A stretch of 64,000 bases of DNA from Pseudomonadota bacterium (GTDB lineage: Bacteria > Pseudomonadota > Gammaproteobacteria > Acidiferrobacterales > UBA6901): the NCBI GenBank assembly GCA_021783175.1, contig JAJXUF010000001.1, positions 1 to 64,000 on the forward strand. The letters are read 5' to 3'. Made by a program: the position numbers and the translations under genes. Below the pieces are notes generated by a model, which was given only the letters and a program-made list of their open reading frames with translations, was not told the DNA's origin and did not search any database. Shown here piece by piece: positions 25,766-35,789 of this stretch; within the stretch, counting starts at the first letter, position 1; each line of letters starts with the position of its first letter.

Positions 25766-26938
25766 TTAATTTTGTGGCCGAACCAGGTGTTCTTCATACA
25801 AATTTATGGAAAGTTTCGCAATCGATGGCCATGTATACCTTGAGCGTACCAGCCTTTGCGCTGCTTCGCCCGCCTGTCGACGTTGCACGGGTTCACGCAC
25901 GTACCTTACCAGTGCGCGGCTGATTTGGTCAGCGCTTAACTCAACAACTTCGCCAGCGCCGACATCCGAGACCTCAGGGAAATGGCACGATTTGCTGATG
26001 ACAACCGGAATTCCGCAACCAAGGGCCTCGAGTATCGCTATACTGAAACCCTCTTGCCGGCTCGGGAGGCAGAATACCGCGGCATCGGCGAGCGCCGCCA
26101 GCTTGTCCTGGCCAAAAAGTGGACCCACGACATGAACGCGGTCGGACAAGCCCAGCCTCAGAATGTCCGATGATAGCTTGTGCAAAGCGCCGCCGTCCGG
26201 ACCGGCAACGACAAGAGCCGCATCAGGGCATGACTGCGCTACCAGATGAAAGGCCTCAATGAGATGATCGAGGCCCTTTTTGTGATGTAACCTCCCAAGA
26301 AACAGCACGTAAGGTCTTCCACCAAGCTCAGGGTGTTTGCTGTAAAAAGTCCCGCGCGGCGGCACCGCATCCAGTTCTTGCAGAAATAGTCCGTTCGGCA
26401 GAATACGCACCGGACAGGTCAATCCCATGGGCTTGATGAGCAAGGACTCGTCCTCATTCAAGGCATGCAGGAATGCAGCGTCATTGAGCATTCGCCGATA
26501 GCCCAGGCGTAGCGCAATAGTTTTTTTCCATGGTTTTTGGGTGAGACTCCAAGGGTCAAGCATGCCATGAGGGGTGACGACATACATTGCCCCCTTGGAG
26601 CGTGCCGTGTCTGCCGCGACCCGCAGAATCGGATCCCAGACACCATGAAGATGCAGGACGTCCATGCCAGCGGCATGTTCGTTCAATCCCGCTTTGGCCC
26701 CAGAAGCAAATAGTCTCTCTGCAAACCGGTCGCGAGCGCATTTGGCAAACGTGATGCCTCCAATACCCGGGACACTGGCCATTGCCGCGTCGATTTCACC
26801 AGCGCTGGCGGAATTGTCATAGCTTGCAATGACCACCTGGCAGCCGCACGCCGACTGGGCTGCCGCAAGACGAATCGCAACTGCCGGGGGGCCGCCCTGT
26901 GCGGGATCCAGAGACTGGACAACGTGCAAGATCTTCAT
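25766..26938 (-). CDS. Glycosyltransferase family 4 protein
   Basis: About 390 residues with the GT-B fold: N-terminal MKILHVVQSLDPAQGGPPAVA (glycine-rich acceptor-side loop), inter-domain hinge VLFLGRLHHKKGLDHLIEAF, and the donor-binding C-terminal block CLPSRQEGFSIAILEALGCGIPVV with the EX7E signature. It transfers a nucleotide-activated sugar in the cytoplasm to a growing lipid-linked glycan. The start at 26938 is two codons inside the longest frame and begins the first beta-strand. Sugar specificity cannot be read. Confidence 0.88.
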   Translation of the reverse strand: MKILHVVQSLDPAQGGPPAVAIRLAAAQSACGCQVVIASYDNSASAGEIDAAMASVPGIGGITFAKCARDRFAERLFASGAKAGLNEHAAGMDVLHLHGVWDPILRVAADTARSKGAMYVVTPHGMLDPWSLTQKPWKKTIALRLGYRRMLNDAAFLHALNEDESLLIKPMGLTCPVRILPNGLFLQELDAVPPRGTFYSKHPELGGRPYVLFLGRLHHKKGLDHLIEAFHLVAQSCPDAALVVAGPDGGALHKLSSDILRLGLSDRVHVVGPLFGQDKLAALADAAVFCLPSRQEGFSIAILEALGCGIPVVISKSCHFPEVSDVGAGEVVELSADQISRALVRYVREPVQRRQAGEAAQRLVRSRYTWPSIAKLSINLYEEHLVRPQN

Positions 26939-26944
26939 CGGCAA

Positions 26945-27648
26945 CTCGCCATGATCGTCAAGAATAGGGAGGGGCTAAACACTGAAAATGAGAACTCAAG
27001 GAGTTGGTGGCGGCAGGGCGTCGTATTTGCGGGGTGTGCTGTCGCGACAAGAGCGGAATGTCGACGGCAGTTGTTGTCGGTGCCATGAGGAATGGTTGTC
27101 GGGCAGGCAGCTGCGCCGCCAGTAGCGTCTGGTGCATGCAAAATTCTTGCGTCCCATTCGATACAATTGAGTCAGATTTTCTGGCCGTATTCGGAATCGA
27201 CCTAAGAAAATTCAAGGGCCCTGCCGCGATACAAAACCTGCCGCCTTTGAAAGGCCGCTCTGTCGGCGACCACGTCCCTGGGAAAAGGTTGGGCTCGGAC
27301 GAAGCTAGAATATGGCATTGTGCCGCATTGCGCAATCGCGCGCAGATCTGTTATCCAATTGCCTTGTTCTAATACTCAAATGTGGGCCCTTTGGACCACC
27401 TTGAAAGTGCTTTGCCGGATTTTCATAATGGAAGATACGCAATTCTGAAATTGGCTCTAATTCGCCGATGGATGTCCTGTATCATTGATGCCAAGGATCA
27501 ATGCCAGCTAACTAATGGATCAAGTCGGACGATCCTCATACGAATTGGCCATGCCGGCAATTGTTACGGTGTAGCGGATGCGTATTCAAGGATAGGGTCG
27601 GTCAGGCAGTCGCAAGGCTGTGGGCTTTTTTTTTGGAAAGGTTACTTT
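26945..27648. other. Divergent intergenic region
   Basis: About 700 bp between the divergent genes at 26938 (minus) and 27649 (plus). It probably holds both promoters. I found no convincing gene or sigma-54 site. The DNA before 27649 has T8 followed by GGAAAGG, the likely ribosome-binding site. Confidence 0.45.
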
Positions 27649-29688
27649 ATGCAAAACCTCTGCCGACGATGCCATGTCTGTGCCGCCGTTGTCGCAATGC
27701 TGTGCCTGATTTGGCAGGCTCCGGTCGCGGCAAGCACTTTCACCGATCGCATCCTTGCGAAACCGCGCATTCCGCAGCCGTCAAATCCATTCGTTCTTGT
27801 TTTCTTGCAGGGCGGTGGCGACCATGATCGTTACGGTTTCGTTTCTGGCGGCGAGATGGCAACGGCAGATTGGCGGGATGTGTTCAAGCGCGTCGGTTAT
27901 TTGGGCGCATACAGCGCATTCAAGCCGGAAGACGACAGCCTGTGGGCGGCCCATGGGCAGGATATTGCGGTGAGGGCAGCGCAATCGTTAGGCAGACCCA
28001 CTGGCGGATCCATCATGGGTGTGCCAACAACGGCAAAGGAGGCGGAGAACCTCAAGAGGGCGTACTCACAGGATATCTGCGACAAGATGAGTTATTTTTT
28101 TGATGACGATGAACGCGATTACGGTGTCCCTGGAGGGTCGGGCGCTGTTCGACTGAGAATTGAACCCAATGGATCCGACGGTTTCCTATATACGCCAGCG
28201 ACGGCGGCATTCGACACCGGGCCTGCGGCAAAAATGGCGAGCTTTCAATTATCCTTCGGGGCCAATTTTGATCATTACGCGTTCGGAGGTAACAGCGTAA
28301 TCGTCGGGGATCGGGCTGGCGGGTACGGAATGTGGGGCAGGGGCTGGTTTGTGGAATTTCGTAACGAAGGCGGCTATTTCGGAAGCAATCGGATAAGGTT
28401 CTTTTCTGACGGGAGTAACTACATCGAGTCAATACCGTTCGACGTGGAACAGGCCAGGCGCTGGACCAGGATCTCCATCACGGTAACTGGGACGCAGGAT
28501 CCAGAATACGTGCGGGTCGCTATATCCATAGCGGGAGTCGGTTCCAGCATTGGTCGTCTGAAAAGACCGACGTTTGCCGGCGGGCACTTCGTAATAGGCG
28601 ACCCAACTGGGCAGGAACGGGAGATTGACTTCGATGACTTTGTCCTTTATTCCATTCGGGGTGGTGCCAAGACGGTGGTGGCAAAATATGATTTTGATCG
28701 ACCCGGCGACTCTCGCCTGCAGGCAGGCAGTGCGATCGAACGCGTACGTGACGAATCAGGACATGGCCACGACCTGATTTCCGCGGATAGGAAAGGAAAA
28801 TATCTATTGCGGACTCCCACTACGGGCATCGATCCGGGTATCTTTCAAACGGCGAAGGCCGCACTTGTGGATTGGTTGAAGGCGGCGCGGCGCGCCTCTG
28901 GCAACCAGGCGTTACCGATACTAATTACGAACTGGCATCTCGGAAATCGACCAGGCCGGTTCGCCGCATGGAAATCCGCGGGATTCACGAATGGATCCAT
29001 CGACTGCTATCTCTCACGCAAGCCCCGTGCAGGCCAGACGAACATCGTCGAAATACTGGATCGTTGTTCCTCACAAGCGCCTGCGGATGCGGAAGCAATT
29101 TCCGTCTGGAGCCATGCTTGGCTGGGCAATGTGCATCCCGATCAGGCCAGTCTCGCGCCTTCCGACTATCAAACTTTGATAACAATGGCCGTTCTGGCCG
29201 GCTATCGATGGTTCAGCGTGTTTACTGCCATGTCCAATGGTTCGCTCGGATCGCCCGAAACGTCCCACAAAGAGCGGGCGATTGAGAATGCTGACGCGCT
29301 TTACAACATGGCCGAAGCCGCGAGCTGGTTCCAAAGTACCAGTGGAAGCCTTTCGAAGAGCCAAGTGCTATCGCCTGTCCCCCTGGTTGGAAAGATCAAT
29401 GGAGCGATGATCCGCGCGCGAATTAATTTGAAGACTTCTGAAATATGGGTTGCCGGATTTTCTCCGTCATACAAGGTCGGGGACAAGATGCCGAGGTTGG
29501 TTGTCAAATTACCGCGGCGCAAGGGAACTGTTACCAATCTGTCGACCGGAAAGACTACCTTAGTGTACAACGGCCGGTTTACCATTACGCTGAATGATCA
29601 GGCCCGGCCGTTCTACTTCCATCCATTGGCTAATCGTCAATCGGACGGCAATGCTTCACGCTTCCGTGCGCAATTCAGCGGATTATAG
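27649..29688 (+). CDS. Secreted protein with LamG-like and putative hydrolase domains, unknown function
   Basis: A 679-residue protein starting MQNLCRRCHVCAAVVAMLCL with a signal peptide ending near APVAAS. Residues about 150-320 form a beta-sandwich of LamG/polysaccharide-lyase type (VEFRNEGGYFGSNRIRFFSD, FVIGDPTGQEREIDFDDFVLY, DESGHGHDL). Residues about 340-560 look alpha/beta (PILITNWHLGNRPGRFAAWKSAG; AISVWSHAWLGNV; LAGYRWFSVFTAMSNGS), and a beta-rich end follows, as in many TIM-barrel glycosidases. It stands alone on the plus strand within a minus-strand glycan cluster. I do not recognise the family; a role in processing the polymer is inference. The in-frame sequence before 27649 lacks a signal and is not taken as coding. 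Confidence 0.65.
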   Translation: MQNLCRRCHVCAAVVAMLCLIWQAPVAASTFTDRILAKPRIPQPSNPFVLVFLQGGGDHDRYGFVSGGEMATADWRDVFKRVGYLGAYSAFKPEDDSLWAAHGQDIAVRAAQSLGRPTGGSIMGVPTTAKEAENLKRAYSQDICDKMSYFFDDDERDYGVPGGSGAVRLRIEPNGSDGFLYTPATAAFDTGPAAKMASFQLSFGANFDHYAFGGNSVIVGDRAGGYGMWGRGWFVEFRNEGGYFGSNRIRFFSDGSNYIESIPFDVEQARRWTRISITVTGTQDPEYVRVAISIAGVGSSIGRLKRPTFAGGHFVIGDPTGQEREIDFDDFVLYSIRGGAKTVVAKYDFDRPGDSRLQAGSAIERVRDESGHGHDLISADRKGKYLLRTPTTGIDPGIFQTAKAALVDWLKAARRASGNQALPILITNWHLGNRPGRFAAWKSAGFTNGSIDCYLSRKPRAGQTNIVEILDRCSSQAPADAEAISVWSHAWLGNVHPDQASLAPSDYQTLITMAVLAGYRWFSVFTAMSNGSLGSPETSHKERAIENADALYNMAEAASWFQSTSGSLSKSQVLSPVPLVGKINGAMIRARINLKTSEIWVAGFSPSYKVGDKMPRLVVKLPRRKGTVTNLSTGKTTLVYNGRFTITLNDQARPFYFHPLANRQSDGNASRFRAQFSGL

Positions 29689-29852
29689 AACAACGGGGCG
29701 CAAGGATTCGCCGAAGAGAAATGATTGAAAAGCGGACAATTCCTTTAGGCCCGAATCGGATGCTGCGAGCTTCCTGGGCGGCGATCTGAAATTAATCCTG
29801 CCAAAAAAGCAATTTCGGTTGTCGGCCTGTTGACAGCAACTGGATTGTAGTT

Positions 29853-31151
29853 TCACGCCAACTGGAACGCTGTTGCATCGTGTGCAAACAATATTGCCGT
29901 ATATAAGCAATAGAGCGGTATTGACAGCAGGCCAAGTCTAAGTGGCTCACTGGAGTTTTCAGGTAAGCGGTAGCAAAGCGCCTTCAAGAGAATCCTGTCC
30001 AGCAAAGTTGGTTTGGTCAAAGGAGCCTTGCGGGCCGCGTCGATAGCAGAGTGAAGTGCCGTGGCGTGGGTCTCCAGTGACCAGCGGGCTATTATCGCGC
30101 GGCTTTGCTTACCCATTTCCGATAGCGCGATGTGATTCGATGAGATTCTGCCCATCAACTCCGCAAGAGAGCCGATGTCATTGGGATCAAACGCGTAGCC
30201 ATTGACGCCGTCCTGCACCAGATCAGTCACGCAGCCACACCGATTGGAGACCAGTACGGGCAAACCGGAGGCCATCGCTTCATTAATCACAAGCCCCCAG
30301 GTTTCCCTAACGCTGGTGTGCACAAACGCACCTGCCAGGGCGTAATAATCGGTAATTTCGTGGTATTGCTTGAGTCCCGCGAACACAACAGAAGACTCAA
30401 TTTCCAATTCTTTTGAAAGGCGCTGTAGTTCCGCACGCAGCACCCCGTCCCCGACAATAACGAGTGACCAAGCTTTTTCTCCGCTGCGCCGGCGATAGAT
30501 GGCATAGGCTGTAAGCAGCGTCGCCAGGTTCTTTGAAGACTCGAATCTGGCGCATGCCAAGAAAAACTCTTTTGGGAGGCCTGTTTGTATGCGAAGTTGC
30601 TCCCGCTGCCTGCGGGCCGAATCGACCCTTTCCGAGAAATACGCGTTATCGACGACATCGTAACCCAGGAAAATGTGGTCTCTCGGCATTCCAAGCAAAT
30701 TCAAGTACTCCGCATGTGGTTTCCCGGCGACAAAGCCGGCGCCGCAAATACGTACAATCCGGCGCTTGATGAGTTCCTTCCACCAAACGCGGCGCTGGTC
30801 CTGTGCCGTGCTGTCCGACATCAGCACGATAGCGGCGTCATTTTTGATCGCCCATTCAATTGCCGGAATCGAACCGGGAAGTGACCAGCCATTGACACAC
30901 ACCGCCACAGGGCGAGTCTTGTTGAGGCGTTCATAAAGTTCGCGACGTACCGATCGGGGGTCGCAGCACGCGGAATCGATTTCAGGACACAACGTGTGGC
31001 GGGTGTAATCTGGCGAATCAGAAGCACCGTGCTGCAATACAGGCAAGACATCCCGCCCGGCTACCTCGATGACTTCGGGTTTGATTTCCGACTTGGCGGC
31101 GAAGGCAACCAGCCTGGCGTTGTGGTAGTGGACCAGGTTCACAAAGATCAT
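29853..31151 (-). CDS. Glycosyltransferase family 4 protein
   Basis: A GT-B glycosyltransferase of about 432 residues. The conserved C-terminal domain shows FFLACARFESSKNLATLLTAY, VIVGDGVLRAELQRL, VVFAGLKQYHEITDYYALA, AFVHTSVRETWGLVINEAM and ASGLPVLVSNRCG (EX7E region). The start at 31151 (MIFVNLVHYHNARLV) puts the first beta-strand at the N-terminus; an upstream ATG at 31235 would add 28 polar residues. It is part of the minus-strand surface-polysaccharide cluster. Confidence 0.85.
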   Translation of the reverse strand: MIFVNLVHYHNARLVAFAAKSEIKPEVIEVAGRDVLPVLQHGASDSPDYTRHTLCPEIDSACCDPRSVRRELYERLNKTRPVAVCVNGWSLPGSIPAIEWAIKNDAAIVLMSDSTAQDQRRVWWKELIKRRIVRICGAGFVAGKPHAEYLNLLGMPRDHIFLGYDVVDNAYFSERVDSARRQREQLRIQTGLPKEFFLACARFESSKNLATLLTAYAIYRRRSGEKAWSLVIVGDGVLRAELQRLSKELEIESSVVFAGLKQYHEITDYYALAGAFVHTSVRETWGLVINEAMASGLPVLVSNRCGCVTDLVQDGVNGYAFDPNDIGSLAELMGRISSNHIALSEMGKQSRAIIARWSLETHATALHSAIDAARKAPLTKPTLLDRILLKALCYRLPENSSEPLRLGLLSIPLYCLYTAILFAHDATAFQLA

Positions 31152-31479
31152 GGAAACAAGTCCGGATTTTGTGGTACGGGCGCGTTCACCGCCATTGTTC
31201 CCGGCCCAGCGAGTTTTCAAGTTAGGATGTGTCACTATCGTCCCCTAAATCTGGCTGGTTCAAGATCCGAATTCACCAAAGCTGAAATCTGAACCACTAT
31301 AGCATCATGGGCAAAGAAGGCAATGAATGTTATACACTCTTCACAATAGCAAACAGCTGAAAATTATTTCGGCGCAAGAACGGAGGCCGCGGGATGAAGA
31401 CTTGCATTTGAACGTGAACATTCAGTCGCGTACTAGGCAACACCGTCGTAAACTGGTCATCGCTGCGCACGTTTTGCAC

Positions 31480-32583
31480 CTAGGCAGGCATGGCAGTGAT
31501 CAAACTCAGAATCTTTTCTGCATGACGGGTAACCGAACACTGTTCAGCGACCAGATTTCGTCCCCGACTTGCGAGAGAGTCTCCCAGCGCGGGATCATGC
31601 AGTATCGTCAACAGCCTGTGCGCGAGCAGGTCGATATCATGAGCTGACGACAGATAACCATGAATTCCATCCTTAACAAGCTCCCCGAGGCCCCCGTGCA
31701 CTACTGATGCAACCACGGGGACCGAATAACTGAGCGCTTCAAGTGGAGTGAGCCCGACAGCGTCCCAGTCCGTATTGAACAACATAGTATCGATAGAAGA
31801 ATAGAACTGCCGCAGGTTCGTCTGCCATCCCAGCCACTGTACCCGATCCGCAATGCCCAGTGATCGGGAAAGATCCTGCAGCGCAACCCGCTCGGGACCG
31901 TCACCAGCAATCACGAAATAAGCGCGCGGATCCGATCGGCTGACCTCTTGCGCGACATGGAGAAAAACATCAAATCGCTTTCGCGAAATGAGCCAGCCCG
32001 CATTGCCAATGACCCGGGCTTGGGAAGGTATTCGCAGTGCTTTTCTGGCCGCCGCGCGCTCGACAATCGTCGGAAGCGTGGGCAAAGGTATCGGATTCCA
32101 GACGGTGTGACTGATTGCAGAAAGGGGTGGATACAGGTGTTCGGCCTCGCGTCGCACAAAATCGGAGGGAAATGTGATGGCCTGAAAGCGTTTAAAAGCC
32201 TGGCGATAGATCATGCGCCAAACCGGAGCCGCCTTCACGCCAGTGTGGTGGAAATGGATCGCCAGAATCCGACGGCCGGTGCAGACTTTCCCAAGCACCA
32301 GCATTGCAAGCAGATTGTGCCCAGTCATGATCATCGCGTCGGCGGTAGCCGAACGCAATTTCCTTCGCAGCAGCGGCAGACTTCGCCATCCCCCGCGACC
32401 AAGATAAGGCAAACCTTCTGCAGCGATGTGGTTGGCTTTGAGCGCGGGCCCGAGCTTGCCGATCGGATTCAAGGAAATAACTTCGCAGGAATGTCCGCAT
32501 TCCTGGAGTCCAATCATGAGCTGCAAGGATGCCTGCTCCATGCCGCCGAGATTGGTGCATTGAATAACGTTCAATACGCGCAT
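31480..32583 (-). CDS. Glycosyltransferase family 4 protein
   Basis: A 367-residue GT-B enzyme: MRVLNVIQCTNLGGMEQASLQLM at the N-terminus, WLISRKRFDVFLHVAQEV hinge, FVIAGDGPERVALQDL, RVQWLGWQTNLRQFYSSIDTMLFNTDWDAVGLTPLEALSYSVPVV. Full family length, no defects. Likely adds one sugar of the repeat unit on the cytoplasmic side. Confidence 0.88.
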   Translation of the reverse strand: MRVLNVIQCTNLGGMEQASLQLMIGLQECGHSCEVISLNPIGKLGPALKANHIAAEGLPYLGRGGWRSLPLLRRKLRSATADAMIMTGHNLLAMLVLGKVCTGRRILAIHFHHTGVKAAPVWRMIYRQAFKRFQAITFPSDFVRREAEHLYPPLSAISHTVWNPIPLPTLPTIVERAAARKALRIPSQARVIGNAGWLISRKRFDVFLHVAQEVSRSDPRAYFVIAGDGPERVALQDLSRSLGIADRVQWLGWQTNLRQFYSSIDTMLFNTDWDAVGLTPLEALSYSVPVVASVVHGGLGELVKDGIHGYLSSAHDIDLLAHRLLTILHDPALGDSLASRGRNLVAEQCSVTRHAEKILSLITAMPA

Positions 32584-32920
32584 AGCGATTTACGCACGCG
32601 GGTAAAGGTTCTTGGCCTATGAGCATCCAGATTTGCTTCGGGATCCGCCATTTTGGCGGATTCAGACCAGGAGCGTAAAATCAGATGCACAACGCGCATT
32701 ACAATCAAAAAGAAGTCCAGGCAACCGGATTTTCGGATGCCGGCCAAATTTCCTTGTTTGAAGTCGCCGTACAATTCACCATTGCAGATTCGCCGCGTAC
32801 CGAGATCGCCGTCAACGTGAGAATTTGTTTCTCTTGCGCCAAACAGTCGGAACTGGCGGTCGAACCTTTTTCTTTTGATGTGTGACTTGAATTCGTCATG
32901 CATTAACTTATCTCAGCTGC
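32584..32920. other. Intergenic region
   Basis: 337 bp between two minus-strand glycosyltransferase genes. A 66-codon plus-strand open stretch (32685-32885) has no ribosome-binding site or known family. Nothing else seen. Confidence 0.45.
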
Positions 32921-34189
32921 TCACGGCGACCGCTGCGGGATCAACATGCGACCCAGAGTCTGAGCGAGGTCCGCTCCGTAGCGATCCAGCCCTAGACGCT
33001 GCCTGCCTGCAATGGCAGCCCCGCGATGGGCCATCAAGTATTCCGGTTCAGCAAAATAGCGATGCAGTGCTTGCGCAATAGCCTCCGGATTCTGGATAGG
33101 CACAATGTGTCCGTCGACTCCGTTCCTTATAAGAGAGCCGGAATTTGGAGTCGCAATTGCCGGAATGCCGCTGGCCAGTGCCTCATAAATGACTGTTGCG
33201 GAACCTTCGCAAATCGAGGGCAGAACAAAAACGTCAGCCCAGTCGATTAGCTCCTTCATTTTCTGGCGCGGCACCGCGCCGAAAAAAGTGGCCACTTGCT
33301 GATAACGAAGAAGTTTTTCGGGAGCAAGTGCGACTGACCCCGCAAATCGTCCCTGCACTGCCGCTGGGCCTAGCAGTCTCAACGCCTCGAGCAGGTACGG
33401 GGCGCCTTTTCGCAGTCCAACTTCACCGGCAAACAGAACCCGCAAAGGCTCATTGTCGGATTTTGGTTTCTTGGGTAGAGCGCGGAATCGGGCCAGGTCG
33501 ATCCCGTAAGGCACTACGACACATTTGTTGCGGTCAACGCCAAGACTGGTCAAGCCATCACATACGAATTGAGATCCCCCGATGATGACATCCGCAAGCC
33601 GCCACTCGGCCTGTTCCCGTTCGCTCAGGGGATCCGGTCCAGCATCGTCAGTCAGTCCGGGCTGCCATCCTGACCACCGTTCAAGCTCTTCTGACAGTAA
33701 TCGCTTCTGTATCGCGCCCGGGGCGATGGTTTGTTCGAGAACCGTTGCAATTTCCCTGTTGGTTTTTGCAAACCGGAAGAGCTCGAGCGCCGCGCCATTA
33801 AATCCGAAGATAAGACCGACATCATTCATCCCGCGGCGTAAAATAAGTTCGTTAAATCGGCGATTTCCGTCCGCAAACAGAGTTCGAAACGCTATGGAAT
33901 CGCCTGCGCGCTTGCGCCGCCACCAGGTGTGAAAGCCAAGACTTTCAAACGATACAACCTTTGATGCGTCAATTTCTGCCTTTCGCCCTAACCAGCGTGT
34001 AATGGCCCGGCTTCGCAACCGGGTCGGTATCGCGCTCAAAAGTCTTGAAAGCCACGGCTTATTACCGAGGTAATTGTCGGTATAAAACCGGCCCAGCAGT
34101 CCGTGCTTGTCCAGCAATACAGGGACTGCGTAATGCATGCGCGCACCAAGCATGGCAACGTGCACGCTGCCTTTCTGCCGAGCATTCAT
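32921..34189 (-). CDS. Glycosyltransferase family 4 protein
   Basis: About 422 residues. After MNARQKGSVHVAMLGARMHYAVP there is the acceptor domain, then LRVLFAGEVGLRKGAPYLLEAL, VATFFGAVPRQKMKELIDWADVFVLPSICEGSATVIYEALASGIPAIATPNSG, the donor-binding block. The ATG at 34189 is chosen because the longer frame overlaps the flippase gene ending at 34212 and because the conserved fold begins there. Probably co-transcribed with the flippase, 22 bp upstream. Confidence 0.87.
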   Translation of the reverse strand: MNARQKGSVHVAMLGARMHYAVPVLLDKHGLLGRFYTDNYLGNKPWLSRLLSAIPTRLRSRAITRWLGRKAEIDASKVVSFESLGFHTWWRRKRAGDSIAFRTLFADGNRRFNELILRRGMNDVGLIFGFNGAALELFRFAKTNREIATVLEQTIAPGAIQKRLLSEELERWSGWQPGLTDDAGPDPLSEREQAEWRLADVIIGGSQFVCDGLTSLGVDRNKCVVVPYGIDLARFRALPKKPKSDNEPLRVLFAGEVGLRKGAPYLLEALRLLGPAAVQGRFAGSVALAPEKLLRYQQVATFFGAVPRQKMKELIDWADVFVLPSICEGSATVIYEALASGIPAIATPNSGSLIRNGVDGHIVPIQNPEAIAQALHRYFAEPEYLMAHRGAAIAGRQRLGLDRYGADLAQTLGRMLIPQRSP

Positions 34190-34211
34190 TTGCTGGCCCT
34201 GCAAAAGTTCG

Positions 34212-35543
34212 TCATCTTGGTGATTTCCTGCCAATTGCCTGCCATAGAATGGCGCGGCCGGCACATACCGCCTCACTACACGTCGCCAGATTTAGCCCCC
34301 ACCAATCACTGGCTCGCATAAACAGCCGGGAACGCAGATGCGTCGCGAGGTACAGGGAAGACAAGGAATAGGCGACAAGCAGGCTTACGGCGATTCCAAG
34401 CAAGCCGATCCGCTTTCCGATGAGAAAGGACAAGGCGATAAACGTGGTCAGGGCGATCACCTCGGAAATGCTGCTTGCCTTTGACTCTCCCAGGCCACGC
34501 AGGCTTGAGACGATAATCTGGCGCATGGCAATCGGAATGTTTGCAATTAGCAGGACAACCGTTAGCGAGACTGCCGGACGAAACGCCTGGCCAAAAAGAA
34601 GAGGAACCAGCCACGGGGACAATCCAGCCAGCGCGATGGACGTAATCACAAGCAGCAACATGGCATGGCGCAGGTATTTTCCCAGATACTGGCGTTGGGA
34701 TTCCGTGTCAGCGAGTCTGCCGATATTTGGAAAGGTGATGGTATGAAAGCTGTTGGCGATTACGTTGAGTCCGGAAGATGCCACCGTGAATGCGACCATG
34801 TAAAGACCGATCGAGGTATTGTTCCACATGGCCATCAAGACGATCCTGTCGGCCTGGCTCGCAACCATGATCAGGACAACAGTAATATGGAACCGGCACC
34901 CGATCTGGAGCAGTCGCTTCGTCTCATTGTATGACACCGCGCCGGGGGACAGTTCTTTGCGATCCGCAATGATCCGCACGAGCGATACGACAACCGTTGA
35001 AAGGACGCTTGCCAGTACCACGTTATTCACCGTAACCGCCTTAAAATGCCACAACCCTATCAGGCTGATCAGGTAAATCACCGGCACGGACAGGCTTAAC
35101 AGATTAAATCGCCAGAACTTCAGTCTTCCCTGATCGACGGAACGCAGTACCAGAATGGTAAAGCCGAAGGGAAACAGAAGAATTAGATAGGTGCGAGCCA
35201 ATGGCATCCAGCTGTCACGTTGAGCGCCAAGCAAATAGGGCAGCGCAATCAAGCCGACGACAGCAGTGCACCCGGCGAGGACGAGGGAAAGCCAGAAAGC
35301 GCTCGATATTATCGTTTTGCTTTGGGCCTCAGGCTGGCTCAGTTGGTAGGTGGTTGATTGATTCAGCCCAAATGACCCCAGGCCAAGAAGAAGTTGCGGC
35401 CAAAACTGAATTGCGGCCAGCACCCCACGGCCCTCCGGCAGAAGAAGGCGTGCGGTAACGATCCCCGTAACAACTCCGGCAAGAAGAATCATGCCATTTG
35501 TCATCATTGTCCCTAACCAAATTGTCGTCGAGCGCTGTGTCAT
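34212..35543 (-). CDS. Oligosaccharide flippase (Wzx-like, MOP superfamily)
   Basis: A 443-residue polytopic membrane protein with about 12 hydrophobic helices, starting TIWLGTMMTNGMILLAGVVTGIVTARLL followed by LPEGRGVLAAIQFWPQLLLG, the typical first two helices of the polysaccharide-transport (RfbX/Wzx) family. It would flip undecaprenyl-linked repeat units across the inner membrane. Its presence with a WecA-like initiator and an O-antigen ligase/polymerase-like protein supports a Wzx/Wzy-type pathway. Confidence 0.85.
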   Translation of the reverse strand: MTQRSTTIWLGTMMTNGMILLAGVVTGIVTARLLLPEGRGVLAAIQFWPQLLLGLGSFGLNQSTTYQLSQPEAQSKTIISSAFWLSLVLAGCTAVVGLIALPYLLGAQRDSWMPLARTYLILLFPFGFTILVLRSVDQGRLKFWRFNLLSLSVPVIYLISLIGLWHFKAVTVNNVVLASVLSTVVVSLVRIIADRKELSPGAVSYNETKRLLQIGCRFHITVVLIMVASQADRIVLMAMWNNTSIGLYMVAFTVASSGLNVIANSFHTITFPNIGRLADTESQRQYLGKYLRHAMLLLVITSIALAGLSPWLVPLLFGQAFRPAVSLTVVLLIANIPIAMRQIIVSSLRGLGESKASSISEVIALTTFIALSFLIGKRIGLLGIAVSLLVAYSLSSLYLATHLRSRLFMRASDWWGLNLATCSEAVCAGRAILWQAIGRKSPR

Positions 35544-35789
35544 GGTGTTTTGAGCCTGGGTGGTGCAGTGAACGGATCACCCGTCGCTACATGACTTGAT
35601 GGAGAAAGTGGATTGCGACCTGGAACAGGCTGCAGGCGCGCTTTGGATGCGATTCAACGCACGTCAATCGTACCCTGGATTTCGATACGATGTTCATCAT
35701 GACTTTCTTGCACAGCGTCGGTTGCATCGTACGGATATCAAATATCTGCAGAAACCCCTTTATGGATCCGTGCCGCGTAATGCCACAGG

